A stretch of DNA of 64,000 nt from contig CAYSVH010000003.1 in assembly GCA_964434425.1 (NCBI GenBank), positions 62,001-126,000 of the forward strand, read 5' to 3'. The position numbers and the translations under genes were made by a program. Below the pieces are notes generated by a model, which had not been told where the DNA came from, searched no databases, and saw only the letters and a program-made list of their open reading frames with translations. Origin of the DNA: CALMEC01 sp964434425 (lineage in GTDB: Bacteria > Actinomycetota > Thermoleophilia > Miltoncostaeales > Miltoncostaeaceae). Below, one piece after another: positions 9,158 to 18,312 of the stretch (position 1 is the first letter of the stretch; every line of letters starts with the position of its first letter).

Positions 9158-10384
9158 ATGACACCCGCAACGACAGGCGACGTCGCCGCCGCCAAGGACA
9201 CGTGCGCCGCGGAGGTCGCGCGCCGCAGTGGGACGATCCTTCACCTGAGCCACGAGATCCACGCGGACCCCGAGCTCAGCTGGCATGAGCACCGCGCCGC
9301 CCGACGGGTGGCCGACGTGCTGATCGAGGCCGGCTTCGCGGTCGAAACCGGTGTCTACGGGGTCGCGACCGCCGTGGAGGCCGTCCACGGGGACGGCGAC
9401 CTCACCGTCGCGATCTGCGCCGAGTACGACGCCCTTCCGGGCATCGGCCACGCCTGCGGGCACAACATGATCGCGGCCGCGGCCGTCGGTGCCGCCATGG
9501 CGCTCATGCCGGTGGCCGAACGTGCCGGACTGCGGGTCAAGCTGCTGGGCACTCCGGCGGAGGAGCACGGGGGCGGCAAGGTCGCGATGCTGACCGCGGG
9601 GGCATGGGAGGACGTCGACCTGTCCCTCATGGTGCACGGAACCGGCGGGACGGACGGTCACGCCGACGCGTTCGACTCAACCGCCGTCGATCGCTTCGAG
9701 GTCACGTTCACGGGCCGGGCGGCGCATGCCGCCGGATCACCGGAACGCGGTGTCAACGCCGGCGCGGCCGCCACGCTCGCGCTGACGGCGCTGGCCTTCC
9801 TCCGTCAGCACATCCCCGCGGGGTCGAGCGTCAACGGCATCATCTCGCTCGGCGGCGAGGCCACGAACATCGTCCCGGACCGCACCGTCCTCCAAGCCGA
9901 GGTGCGCGCCGCGGACCTGGACGTCTGGCGCGATCTGAGGCGACGGGTGCTGGCGTGCTTCGAGGGAGCGGCGATCGCGACCGGCTGCGAATGGTCCCAC
10001 GCACCCACGGAGCACCCGTACGCACCGATCCGCCACGACGAACGGCTCGTGCCGCTCTGGGACGCGAACCTGATCCGGCGGGGACGACGCATCGACGATG
10101 ACAAGCGGATCCGCGGCGCGTCGACGGACATGGGGAACGTCTCGCAGGTGGTGCCGGCGATCCATCCGACGATCGCCATCCTCGGATCGCGTTCGGCCCC
10201 GCATCATCCCGACTTCGCCGTGGATGCCCGCAGCACGGCGGCGGACGATGCCGTCCTCGACGCCGCCACCGTCCTCGCCTGGACGGTCGTCGACGCCGCC
10301 CTCACCCCCTCCGTACGCGCATCGCTGCAGCGGGAGAGGACACGGCGGCCACCGGGGGCGACGCGGGTCACCCTGACGTCCTGA
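9158..10384 (+). CDS. M20 family metallopeptidase / amidohydrolase
   Basis: 408 residues. The protein follows the M20D amidohydrolase plan (aminobenzoyl-glutamate or N-acyl-amino-acid hydrolases). Visible motifs are the N-terminal HEIHADPELSWHE, the metal-site segment EYDALPGIGHACGHN, the catalytic Glu pair in TPAEEHGGGK, and a C-terminal histidine in APHHPDFAVD. The middle part (TFTGRAAHAAGSPERGVNA) is the dimerisation lid. The reaction is hydrolysis of an amide or peptide bond using two zinc ions; the substrate cannot be deduced. ATG 9158 is preferred because the frame upstream crosses the ppk1 promoter region. The gene is divergent from ppk1 and convergent with the subtilase, and looks monocistronic. 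Confidence 0.9.
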   Translation: MTPATTGDVAAAKDTCAAEVARRSGTILHLSHEIHADPELSWHEHRAARRVADVLIEAGFAVETGVYGVATAVEAVHGDGDLTVAICAEYDALPGIGHACGHNMIAAAAVGAAMALMPVAERAGLRVKLLGTPAEEHGGGKVAMLTAGAWEDVDLSLMVHGTGGTDGHADAFDSTAVDRFEVTFTGRAAHAAGSPERGVNAGAAATLALTALAFLRQHIPAGSSVNGIISLGGEATNIVPDRTVLQAEVRAADLDVWRDLRRRVLACFEGAAIATGCEWSHAPTEHPYAPIRHDERLVPLWDANLIRRGRRIDDDKRIRGASTDMGNVSQVVPAIHPTIAILGSRSAPHHPDFAVDARSTAADDAVLDAATVLAWTVVDAALTPSVRASLQRERTRRPPGATRVTLTS

Positions 10385-10413
10385 CCCAAGGACGCCGCCC
10401 CCCGTAATGAGGA

Positions 10414-11889
10414 TCAGGGTCGGGTCGCCGTGATGCGGTACGCGCCGCCGACGGCGTTGATTCGGACCTCGACGGTGTAGATCCCGGTCGCCGGTGCCGT
10501 GAACTCCATCCGCTCCGCCGTGCCCGCCGAGACCGAGGCCGCCACCCGCCACTGGCGCAGGTGGGCCGGCCGAACGGAGGCGAGGCGATGTGGCGTGCCC
10601 GGGCGCCACATCCAGATGTCGGGGTCCATGCCCGGTGCGCGCCCCTCGACGTCGATGCGGATCCTCTGCCCGCCGCGCACGTGCACGCGGTAGGCGTCGG
10701 ACGGATCGACCGACGGCAGGAGCGTGGCGTCGGCCGTGGCCGAATCGGCGCCCTCGACCAGGAACAGCGGCGCGCCTCGCACCGTCCAGGGGTCATCGTC
10801 CGGCTCGGGACGATCACGTGGAGGTGTCGCCGCCGCCAGCGCCCGGCGAAGTGACAGCACCCCCGAGCCCACGCGACGATCGAGTACCCCGTCCCGCCCC
10901 TGGGCCGTGGATGCGAGGACGGTCGCCACCCGTGACGGGCTGAGGCCCGGGCGATTGGCACGGAGCCGCACGGCCGCACCCGAGACGACGGCCGCGGCCA
11001 TCGAGGTCCCCGACCGGACCCGGTAGCGGCCACCGGGCGCCGTGGAGAGGATGCGCCATCCGGGCGCGGCCACCGTGACCTGGGATCCGCTCGTCGCGTG
11101 TGCGAGGGGGACGCCGCGAGGGTTCACCGCCGAGACCGCGATGACATGCGGGTAGGCCCCGGGATACTCGAGTTCGTTGCCCGCACGGCCGCCGTTGCCA
11201 CTGGCGGCGACGACCACGATGCCCGCCCGCACGGCGTCCTGGATCGCCTGCCGTTCGAGCTGGGAGTACCCGGATCCCCCGAGCGAGATGTTGATGACGC
11301 TCGCCCGCGCGGCGATGGCGTACCGGATGCCGCGCACCAGCGACACGGTGTCGGCGGCACCGGTCGTGTCGGTGATGCGGATCGGAAGGATGCGTGCGTT
11401 CGACACGCCCGATCCGCCCACGGTGTTGCCGCTGGTGGCCGCGATGATGCCCGCGACGTGCGTGCCGTGTCCGGATCGATCCGTGAGCGCCGAGCCCCCG
11501 GTGAACGACCGCGCACGCGCACGGTCGACCGCCCCGCGCAGATCCGGGTGCCCGGCGTCCACACCGGTGTCGAGCACCGCGACCACGGGCCGGCGCGCCT
11601 CCCGAGGACGCGTCCACCCGATCTGGCGGAGGTGTGTCTGCCGTGCGCGGAGGGGATCGGCGATCTGCCTCGGTGCGCGCGTGAGGTTGCGTTCGACCGC
11701 CGCAACGCCCGCGCGTCCGCGCAGCCGTGAGAGATCCGCGCGGGGAACGCGCACCACGTGGGTGCGTCCACCGGCCACGAGAGGAACGGCGCCGGCGCCG
11801 AGCACGTCGAGGGCCCGGTGTCCGGGTTCGAGCGTGACGAGCGCCTCGACCGGCTCGGGGGGCGGCGCCACCGGTGCGGACACGATCAT
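10414..11889 (-). CDS. S8 family (subtilisin-like) serine protease
   Basis: 491 residues. The catalytic triad is plain: Asp in VVAVLDTGVD (about 106), His in SGHGTHVAGI (about 141) and Ser in SGTSMAAA (about 296), with the oxyanion Asn in AASGNGG. Residues 1-95 look like an I9-type propeptide (THVVRVPRADLSRL...VAAVERN). The last 110 residues resemble a pre-peptidase C-terminal beta domain (DAYRVHVRGGQRIRIDVEG...GIYTVEVR). Oddly there is no signal peptide after ATG 11889, although propeptide and C-terminal domain suggest export. The ATG overlaps the stop of the upstream membrane-protein gene (ATGA), so translation is coupled. It is the last gene of the dxs-ispE operon. Confidence 0.9.
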   Translation of the reverse strand: MIVSAPVAPPPEPVEALVTLEPGHRALDVLGAGAVPLVAGGRTHVVRVPRADLSRLRGRAGVAAVERNLTRAPRQIADPLRARQTHLRQIGWTRPREARRPVVAVLDTGVDAGHPDLRGAVDRARARSFTGGSALTDRSGHGTHVAGIIAATSGNTVGGSGVSNARILPIRITDTTGAADTVSLVRGIRYAIAARASVINISLGGSGYSQLERQAIQDAVRAGIVVVAASGNGGRAGNELEYPGAYPHVIAVSAVNPRGVPLAHATSGSQVTVAAPGWRILSTAPGGRYRVRSGTSMAAAVVSGAAVRLRANRPGLSPSRVATVLASTAQGRDGVLDRRVGSGVLSLRRALAAATPPRDRPEPDDDPWTVRGAPLFLVEGADSATADATLLPSVDPSDAYRVHVRGGQRIRIDVEGRAPGMDPDIWMWRPGTPHRLASVRPAHLRQWRVAASVSAGTAERMEFTAPATGIYTVEVRINAVGGAYRITATRP

Positions 11890-12263
11890 TGCCGGAAGCG
11901 CAATCCGATCATGATGAACAGCGCGATGACGGCGAGCACCAGCAGGCCGGCGAGGACGAGCGACATGATGCCGGCCAGAACCGGAAGGGCGATCACCATT
12001 CCCTGGGCGAGACCGACGATCATGAGCACGTCGCGCAGGACGCCGTCGCGCCTCACGCGTCCCGCGAGGGCGATGCACAGGGCCAGTACGGCTCCGACGC
12101 AGAGGATCGAGAGGATCCGGTGCGGCTGGAAGATGAGGTAGGCGAGGATCTCGGCGACGGCGAGACCGGCGGCGAGTGCGAGGCGGCGGCCGCGCAGCCA
12201 CGACTTCGCCTTCCCCTCCGGCGTGATGGGGATCTCCTCGATGGTGATGATGGGGAGGTTCAT
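11886..12263 (-). CDS. Small membrane protein, unknown
   Basis: 125 residues: a soluble N-terminal 25 residues (MNLPIITIEEIPITPEGKAK), then four to five hydrophobic segments ending in IALFIMIGLRFRQ. I do not recognise the family. It starts 21 nt after the ispE stop and its stop codon overlaps the start of the subtilase gene (ATGA at 11886-11889). The order suggests it is made together with the protease, perhaps as a membrane partner, but that is inference from position only. Confidence 0.75.
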   Translation of the reverse strand: MNLPIITIEEIPITPEGKAKSWLRGRRLALAAGLAVAEILAYLIFQPHRILSILCVGAVLALCIALAGRVRRDGVLRDVLMIVGLAQGMVIALPVLAGIMSLVLAGLLVLAVIALFIMIGLRFRQ

Positions 12264-12284
12264 GGCCGGTTCAGTGTACTGCGA

Positions 12285-13151
12285 TCACCGTTCGTCCCCG
12301 CCGGGCCCGGGTCGCGGAGGATGCGGGGCCAGCGGACGCACGACGGCGGCGACGGGAGCGTGTTCGAAGGAGTCCTCGGCCGCAGCGCGCGCACCCTCCT
12401 CATCCGCGAAGAACCCGGCCATGGCGGTGCCGCTCCCGCAGAGGAGGGTGTCCCGTGCGCCGACCGCGCGCAGAGCCGCGTCCAGATCGGCGAGCGCCGG
12501 ACGACATTCCCGTGCCGCGGGCCAGAGGTCGTTCCGCAGGATGCCCCGCAGCGTGGACGTGTCCACCGCCGCGCCGCCTGGAGGCGCGTGCAGCGCGTCG
12601 AACGCGCGATAGACGTCCGCCGTGGAGAGCCCGAATCCCGGGAAGACGATGAGCGCGACGAAGTCCGGTGCGGTCGCCGGCTCGAGGATCTCGCCGCGCC
12701 CGGACGCCCATTGCGTCCCACCGCGCACGAAGAACGGCACGTCGCTGCCGACGTCCGCCGCCACCGCCTCCAGCGTCCGCGGCGACAGCCCCAGGTCGAA
12801 GACCTCGTCGGCCAGGAGCAGCGTCGCGGCGGCATCGCTCGACCCGCCGCCGAGCCCCGCCTGCGCCGGGATCCGCTTCTCGATGCGCACGGCGCACGGG
12901 AGTTCACGGTCCACGCGTGCCTCCAGCAGGTCCAGGGCCCGCCACGCGAGGTTCTCCCGTTCGGGCACCCCCGGACAGTCAACCCGGCGACGGTCCGATC
13001 GCGCGAGCGTGACGGTGTCCGCGAGCCCGTCGAGGGCCACCATGAGCGACCGCAGCGGGTGGTATCCGTCCTCGCGTCGCATGCCGACGGCGAGATGCAG
13101 ATTGATCTTCGCCGGTGCGTGGCGCGTGGCGATGGAGGCGATGGACGCCAC
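12285..13151 (-). CDS. ispE: 4-diphosphocytidyl-2-C-methyl-D-erythritol kinase
   Basis: 288 residues, typical length. IspE phosphorylates the 2-hydroxyl of CDP-methylerythritol with ATP in the MEP isoprenoid pathway. It is a GHMP kinase: the N-terminal APAKINLHLAV carries the family lysine, and the phosphate-binding glycine loop is PAQAGLGGGSSDAAATLL. A C-terminal GHMP motif is visible around LLCGSGTAMAGFF. It lies 14 nt downstream of dxs on the same strand, a sensible pairing because dxs catalyses the first step of the same pathway. Confidence 0.95.
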   Translation of the reverse strand: MASIASIATRHAPAKINLHLAVGMRREDGYHPLRSLMVALDGLADTVTLARSDRRRVDCPGVPERENLAWRALDLLEARVDRELPCAVRIEKRIPAQAGLGGGSSDAAATLLLADEVFDLGLSPRTLEAVAADVGSDVPFFVRGGTQWASGRGEILEPATAPDFVALIVFPGFGLSTADVYRAFDALHAPPGGAAVDTSTLRGILRNDLWPAARECRPALADLDAALRAVGARDTLLCGSGTAMAGFFADEEGARAAAEDSFEHAPVAAVVRPLAPHPPRPGPGGDER

Positions 13152-13165
13152 CGGCGTTCCCGTGG

Positions 13166-15076
13166 CTACTGCGGAACGGGTGCGGATGCGGCCTCGGTCC
13201 GGTCGAGCGCGGCGATGACGCGCTGGCTGACCGCCGCGGGACTGAGATCCGCGTCCTCCAGGAGGAGGTCACGCTTGCCGTGTTCGATGAACCGGTCCGG
13301 GACACCGAGGGTGATGACCGGCGTGGCGACGTCCTGCAGCGCCTCGAGCACGGCGGCACCGAAACCGGCCATCGCGGCGTGGTCCTCGACCGTGACGATC
13401 AGATCGTGCCGGGCGGCCAGATCACGCATGAGGGTCTCGTCGATGGGCTTGCAGAAACGGGCGTTGGCCACGGTGGGAGCGACGCCCGTGGCGTTCTCGA
13501 TCACGTCTGCTGCCGCGATCGCGATCTGCGTGCCGTGCCCGTACCCGACGAGCGCGACGCGCTCTCCCTCGCGAAGGACCACGCCGCGTCCGATCTCGAG
13601 GGGTGTGGCCGTCTCGGGCGCCGCGGTTCCCGGTCCCGAGCCGCGCGGGTAGCGAAGCGCGACGGGGCCGTCGACGGTGAGCGCCGTGTGGAGCATGTCG
13701 ACCAGCTCCGCCTCGTCCATGGGCGCCATGATCGTCATGTTCGGGATGGCGCGGAGGTAGGCCAGGTCGAACACGCCGTGGTGCGTGGGTCCGTCGTCTC
13801 CGACGAGACCGCCGCGATCGATGGCGAAGACCACCGGCAGGTTCTGCAGCGCCACGTCGTGGACGATCGGGTCGAAGGCCCGCTGGAGGAACGTCGAGTA
13901 GATGGCGCAGACGGGCCGCTTTCCGGCGAGGGCGAGCCCGCAGGCGAACACGACACCGTGCTGCTCGGCGATGCCGACGTCGTAGGTCCGCCCGGGGAAC
14001 CGGTCGTTCATATGGTTCAGCCCGGTGCCCTTGAGCATGGCGGCGGTGATGGCGACGACGCGGTCGTCGGCCTCGGCCTCGCGGACCAGCGCACGTCCGA
14101 AGACCTCGGTGTAGGTCGGCGGCGGGGGCGTTGCCGGTTTGCGGGCGCTGCCGCACTTGGGGTCGAAGGGCGATGCGCCGTGCATGTTCTCGACATCGGC
14201 CTCGGCGGGGTCGTAGCCCTTCCCCTTGCTGGTCTTCGCGTGGACGAGGACCGGCCGCCCGTGCTCGATGGCGGACCGGATCGCGCGTCGTACCTCACCG
14301 ATGTCGTGCCCGTCGATGGGCCCGACGTAGGCGAACCCCAGTGCCTCGAAGAGCGCGCCGTGCTCGAACCACAGGGCCTTGGTCGCGTCACGGAGACGCT
14401 CCCCGAGGTAGTCGCCGCCCGGCAGGCGCCCCAGACCGCGCTCGATCTCCTCGCGGACCCGCGTGACCTTCGTGTCGACGCGTGCACGCTGGAAGAGGTG
14501 CGCAAGTGCCCCGACGTTCTCTCCGATGCTCATGCCGTTGTCGTTGAGGACGACGACCAGCGGCACCTTGAGGGCACCCGCCTGGTTGAGCCCCTCGTAT
14601 GCCATGCCACCGGTCATGGCCCCGTCACCGATCACACAGGCGACGACGGCGTCCTCACCGCGGCTGCGGATGGCCTCCGCCAGCCCGACCCCGTACGAGA
14701 TCGACGTGGACGCATGCCCCGCGCCCATCACGTCGTGCTCGCTCTCCTCGCGACGGAGGAACCCGCTCATGCCGCCGTGCTGGCGCAGCGTGGAGAACTG
14801 GCTGAGACGACCGGTCAGGAGTTTATGCCCGTATGCCTGGTGTCCCACGTCCCACAGGATCTTGTCACCGGGGCTCTCGAGCTCGCAGTGGAGCGCGATG
14901 GAGAGCTCGACGGTGCCGAGGCTGGCACCGAGGTGGCCTCCGGTCTCCGAGACGGCCGAGATGATGGCCTGCCGCATCTCGGACGCGAGCTCGGTGAGCT
15001 GCGAGTCGCTCCAGGAGGCGATGTCGTGAGGGCCGGACAGCCCCTCGAGCAGTGGGAACGTCTGTGCTTCGGGCAT
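13166..15076 (-). CDS. dxs: 1-deoxy-D-xylulose-5-phosphate synthase
   Basis: 636 residues, normal length. The enzyme condenses pyruvate and glyceraldehyde 3-phosphate using thiamine diphosphate, the first committed step of the MEP pathway. Motifs include DVGHQAYGHKLLTGR, the ThDP/Mg segment VIGDGAMTGGMAYE with LNDNGMSIGENVGAL, the central transketolase-like domain (TYDVGIAEQHGVVFACGLA), and the C-terminal domain. ATG 15076 has no ribosome binding site, but a TACAGT box ends 7 nt upstream, so the mRNA is probably leaderless. It heads the operon dxs - ispE - membrane protein - protease. Confidence 0.96.
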   Translation of the reverse strand: MPEAQTFPLLEGLSGPHDIASWSDSQLTELASEMRQAIISAVSETGGHLGASLGTVELSIALHCELESPGDKILWDVGHQAYGHKLLTGRLSQFSTLRQHGGMSGFLRREESEHDVMGAGHASTSISYGVGLAEAIRSRGEDAVVACVIGDGAMTGGMAYEGLNQAGALKVPLVVVLNDNGMSIGENVGALAHLFQRARVDTKVTRVREEIERGLGRLPGGDYLGERLRDATKALWFEHGALFEALGFAYVGPIDGHDIGEVRRAIRSAIEHGRPVLVHAKTSKGKGYDPAEADVENMHGASPFDPKCGSARKPATPPPPTYTEVFGRALVREAEADDRVVAITAAMLKGTGLNHMNDRFPGRTYDVGIAEQHGVVFACGLALAGKRPVCAIYSTFLQRAFDPIVHDVALQNLPVVFAIDRGGLVGDDGPTHHGVFDLAYLRAIPNMTIMAPMDEAELVDMLHTALTVDGPVALRYPRGSGPGTAAPETATPLEIGRGVVLREGERVALVGYGHGTQIAIAAADVIENATGVAPTVANARFCKPIDETLMRDLAARHDLIVTVEDHAAMAGFGAAVLEALQDVATPVITLGVPDRFIEHGKRDLLLEDADLSPAAVSQRVIAALDRTEAASAPVPQ

Positions 15077-15083
15077 CCGGGGA

Positions 15084-15089
15084 ACTGTA
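15084..15089 (-). promoter_or_regulatory. -10 box (TACAGT) of dxs, leaderless geometry
   Basis: On the minus strand TACAGT is followed by seven bases and then the dxs ATG. This spacing puts the transcription start at the initiation codon, and no Shine-Dalgarno sequence is present. Confidence 0.5.
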
Positions 15090-15288
15090 GCCGACGCTAC
15101 GGGGTTCGGGCACGCGCTTCGTTCCCCATAGCGGGGACGGTGGTCCCCACGGCGCCACCGGACGTCGTTCCGGGGTATCTGAGCACGATGAGGGTCACGC
15201 GACCCTCGAACCGGGGCCCTATCGTCGGTTACGGGACCGTCGCGGTGCGACATGCTCGACGGAAGAAACCCTCATCGGAGTGTGCGGC

Positions 15289-16908
15289 GTGGACGACGTC
15301 GACTACCTGATCATCGGAGGCGGGTCCGCGGGATGCGTGCTGGCGCATCGGCTGACGGAGTCCGGCCGGTTCCGGGTCCTCCTGGTCGAGGCGGGTGGCG
15401 CCCCGCGCAGCCCGTACATCCGGATCCCCGCGGGGTTCGGGCACATGCTCCGCAGCCGGCGCCACAACTGGGCGTACCGGTCGACGCCCGACGCCGCGAC
15501 CGACGGACGCGAGATCCCGATTCCCAGCGGCCGCGGTCTCGGGGGCTCGGGCCTGATCAACGGCATGGTGTTCGTCCGCGGACAGGCGGCCGACTACGAC
15601 GGCTGGGCGGCGGGCGGGGCGGACGGGTGGTCGTACGCCGACGTGGCCCCCTACTTCCGCCGGATCGAGAACACCACGATGCCGGGTCCCGAGCGGGGGC
15701 ACGACGGGCCGCTCCACGTGACCCAGGTGCGCGAGCGCTTCGCGGCCTCCGACGCCTTCCTCGCCGCGGCCGCGGGTGCGGGCGGACGCCTCGTGGACGA
15801 CTACAACGTCGAGCAGGCGGGCTTCGGCTACTACCAGCTCAATCAGCACGACGGGCGACGGTGGAGCCCGTACGACGCATACCTCGCTCCGGCACGTGAT
15901 CGGCAGAACCTGCAGATCATGTCGAACACCCTGGCCCTGGAGCTCACCTTCAGCGGATCGCGGTGCACGGGAGCGCGCCTGGCACGGCGAGGGCACATAA
16001 CCACGGTGAGCGCCCGGCGCGAGGTGATCGTGGCGGCCGGTGCCATCCGGTCTCCGCACCTCCTGGAGCTCTCGGGGATCGGCCGGCCGGACGTCATCGG
16101 GTCGCTGGGACTCCCGGTGCGCGTCGCGCACGCGGAGGTCGGAGAGGGATACACGGACCACTACGCGCTTCGCATGAACTGGAGGATCCGCGGTGTGTCG
16201 TCCGTCAATCAGCTGTCCCGGGGCCGCCACCTGCTCGGGGCGATCGCGCGGTATGCCACGCGCCGCACCGGAATCCTGACCCTTGGGCCGGCCCTGTGCC
16301 ACGGCTTCATCTCCACCGCCCCCGACGCCGACCGGCCGGACGCGCAACTGCTCTTCATGCACGCCAGCTACGAGAACGCCGCACAGCGCGTGCTGGATCG
16401 CGAACCCGGGATGACGATCGGGATCATCCAGCAGCGCCCCCGGTCGGCGGGGTCGATCCACGCCACAAGCACCGATCCGCGCGTCGCTCCGGCCATCCGC
16501 CCGCGCTTTCTCACCGCCGCGGAGGACCGGCGGTGCGTGGTCGCCGCCATGAGGATCGTCCGCGGAATCGCGTCCGAGCCCTCCCTGGCCCGGCTCATCG
16601 TGCGCGAGATGAACCCCGGCCGCGATGCGACGGACGATCCCGCCCTCCTCGCGTGGGCACGCATGACCGGCCAGACGCTCTACCACCCGTGCGGCACCTG
16701 CAGGATGGGTTCCGACGACGACGCGGTGGTCGATACACGGCTGCGGGTGCGTGACGTGGAGAGGCTCCGCGTGGTCGACGCCTCCGTCATGCCGACGATC
16801 ACGTCCGGCAACATCCACGCGCCCGTCCTGATGATCGCCGAACGGGCCGCCGACCTCATCCGGGAGGACTCCGGAGACCTGCCCGCGCCCGTGGCGGATC
16901 CGCCCTAG
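15289..16908 (+). CDS. GMC family FAD-dependent oxidoreductase (choline dehydrogenase-like)
   Basis: 539 residues. The N-terminal FAD-binding Rossmann motif is YLIIGGGSAGCVLAHRL (glycines at residues 10-15). Further GMC signatures are SGRGLGGSGLINGMVFVRG (PS00623-like), AGAIRSPHLLELSGIG (PS00624-like) and the C-terminal active site YHPCGTCRMGSD with GNIHAPVLMIAERAADLI. Such enzymes oxidise alcohols; the substrate is unknown. GTG 15289 is preferred over GTG 15280 because GGAG at 15277-15280 lies 8 nt before it and overlaps the earlier codon. The stop codon TAG (16906-16908) is the first part of the repeat array that follows. Confidence 0.92.
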   Translation: MDDVDYLIIGGGSAGCVLAHRLTESGRFRVLLVEAGGAPRSPYIRIPAGFGHMLRSRRHNWAYRSTPDAATDGREIPIPSGRGLGGSGLINGMVFVRGQAADYDGWAAGGADGWSYADVAPYFRRIENTTMPGPERGHDGPLHVTQVRERFAASDAFLAAAAGAGGRLVDDYNVEQAGFGYYQLNQHDGRRWSPYDAYLAPARDRQNLQIMSNTLALELTFSGSRCTGARLARRGHITTVSARREVIVAAGAIRSPHLLELSGIGRPDVIGSLGLPVRVAHAEVGEGYTDHYALRMNWRIRGVSSVNQLSRGRHLLGAIARYATRRTGILTLGPALCHGFISTAPDADRPDAQLLFMHASYENAAQRVLDREPGMTIGIIQQRPRSAGSIHATSTDPRVAPAIRPRFLTAAEDRRCVVAAMRIVRGIASEPSLARLIVREMNPGRDATDDPALLAWARMTGQTLYHPCGTCRMGSDDDAVVDTRLRVRDVERLRVVDASVMPTITSGNIHAPVLMIAERAADLIREDSGDLPAPVADPP

Positions 16909-17464
16909 ATGGTTGGTTCCGCGGAATCGTGGATGTGGGGTGCGTCACCGGTGGATGCGGGGCGTCGCCGGGCGCCGAAGGGCATGCCGGTTCGCCTGTT
17001 CGAGTCGGCCGGTGGCGCATCCGCGCCGCCGGGGGCACACGCCACGCCGCGAGACCGTGGAATCAATCATCGGGATGGTTGGTTCCGCGGGATCGTGGAT
17101 GTGGGGTGCGTCACCGGTGGATGCGGGGGGCCGGCGGGCGCCGAAGGGCATGCTGGTCGCCTGTTCGAGTCGCCCGGTGGCTGGCCCGGGGCGGGCGGGT
17201 GGATAGGGAGCGCATCCGCGCCGCCGGGGGCACGCACCACGCCGCGAGATCGTGGAATCGATCATCGGGATGGTTGGTTCCGCGGGATCGTGGATGTGGG
17301 GTGCGTCACCGGTGGACGCGGGGGGCCGGCGGGCGCCGAAGGGCATGCCGGTTCGCCTGTTCGAGTCGCCCGGTGGCTGGCCCGGGGCGGGCGGGTGGAT
17401 AGGGAGCGCATCCGCGCCGCCGGTGGCACACGCCACGCCGCGAGACCGTGGAATCACTCATCTA
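16908..17464. repeat. Tandem array of three ~166-196 bp repeat units
   Basis: Units begin with GATGGTTGGTTCCGCGG at 16908, 17074 and 17269. Units 2 and 3 are about 195 bp and nearly identical (few substitutions, one 1-nt indel); unit 1 is 166 bp and lacks a ~30-nt block (TGGCCCGGGGCGGGCGGG...). Each unit ends in a version of CGAGACCGTGGAATCA. The array starts at the last base of the GMC stop codon and ends inside the last codons of rsmA, so it exactly fills the gap between two convergent genes. Frames stay open through it only because of its composition; I see no ribosome binding site or protein family. It could be an intergenic duplication, a structured terminator array, or a variable-number tandem repeat. 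Confidence 0.9.
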
Positions 17465-18312
17465 CGGTGGGCGAGCATGTCGGCCAGCGCCACGAACCGC
17501 TCCGGTGCGAGTTCCTGGGCACGCGCCGACAGGGGCAGCCCGATGGACTCGAGCGCGGAGGCGACGGCGCCCTTGTCCCATCCGGCAGCCGACAGGGCAT
17601 TCACCAGGGTCTTCCGCCGCTGGGCGAACGCGGCCTGGACCAGCGCGCGCAGCGACGGATCCGGCGCCGCGGCGATGCGCTCCATCGCCACGATGGCCGA
17701 GTCAACACGCGGACGGGGCATGAAGACCGTCGGCGGCACCGGCCGGAGCGCCGTCTGGCGCACGGTGAGGGCGAGCAGGACGGTCGGCGCGCCGTAGAGC
17801 GGGCTGCCGACGGCCGCACCCCACCGGTCGGCGACCTCCCGCTGCACCATCACGGCCCAGCGTTCGCACGCCGGCAGCGTCCACAGCGACTCCATCACCA
17901 GGGGGGTGGCGATGCTGTACGGCAGGTTCGCCACGAAGCGCGTGGGTGCGGGCTCCAGGTCGCCGAGGTCGATCCGCATCACGTCGCCCCAGTGGAGCGT
18001 GACGTTCTCGTGACCGGCCAGGGACTCGCGCAGAGGCGGCTCCAGACGCCGATCGATCTCGACGGCGTGCACATGCCGTGCCGCACGCGACAACGCGGTG
18101 GTCAGCGTGCCGACCCCGGGTCCCACCTCCAGGACCACGTCGTCGGGCCCCACCTCTCCCAGCCGCACCGCGAGGTCGACCAGGTTCTCGTCGAGAAGGA
18201 AGTTCTGGCCGAAGTCACGGTCCGGACGGATCCCGTGCGCGTGGAGCAGCCGGGCGGTGCCCAACCGCTCCGGGGGCGGGTTACTCGGACCAGCCGAAGA
18301 TGCGTCCGGCAT
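17458..18312 (-). CDS. rsmA: 16S rRNA dimethyladenosine methyltransferase RsmA/KsgA
   Basis: 284 residues. RsmA uses S-adenosylmethionine to dimethylate two adjacent adenines in helix 45 of 16S rRNA, a late 30S assembly checkpoint. Motifs: DRDFGQNFLLDENLV at the N terminus, the SAM loop LEVGPGVGTLTTAL, the acidic EID after strand 2, and the catalytic NLPYSIATP near residue 129. ATG 18312 is taken as start, giving a 32-nt overlap with the end of tatD. A TTG at the LGTARLL position is the only later alternative and has a poor spacing. The C-terminal codons overlap the tandem repeat array. The tatD-rsmA order is common in Gram-positive bacteria. Confidence 0.94.
   Translation of the reverse strand: MPDASSAGPSNPPPERLGTARLLHAHGIRPDRDFGQNFLLDENLVDLAVRLGEVGPDDVVLEVGPGVGTLTTALSRAARHVHAVEIDRRLEPPLRESLAGHENVTLHWGDVMRIDLGDLEPAPTRFVANLPYSIATPLVMESLWTLPACERWAVMVQREVADRWGAAVGSPLYGAPTVLLALTVRQTALRPVPPTVFMPRPRVDSAIVAMERIAAAPDPSLRALVQAAFAQRRKTLVNALSAAGWDKGAVASALESIGLPLSARAQELAPERFVALADMLAHRR

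Noticed and set aside
11890..12201. N-terminal extension of the subtilase upstream of ATG 11889
   Set aside because: The frame is open but Arg/Pro-rich, overlaps a well-supported membrane protein gene, and shows no signal peptide.
16908..17464. Considered as a CRISPR array or as a coding repeat
   Set aside because: Units are 166-196 bp with no short conserved repeat and variable spacers, and no ribosome binding site or conserved protein is present.
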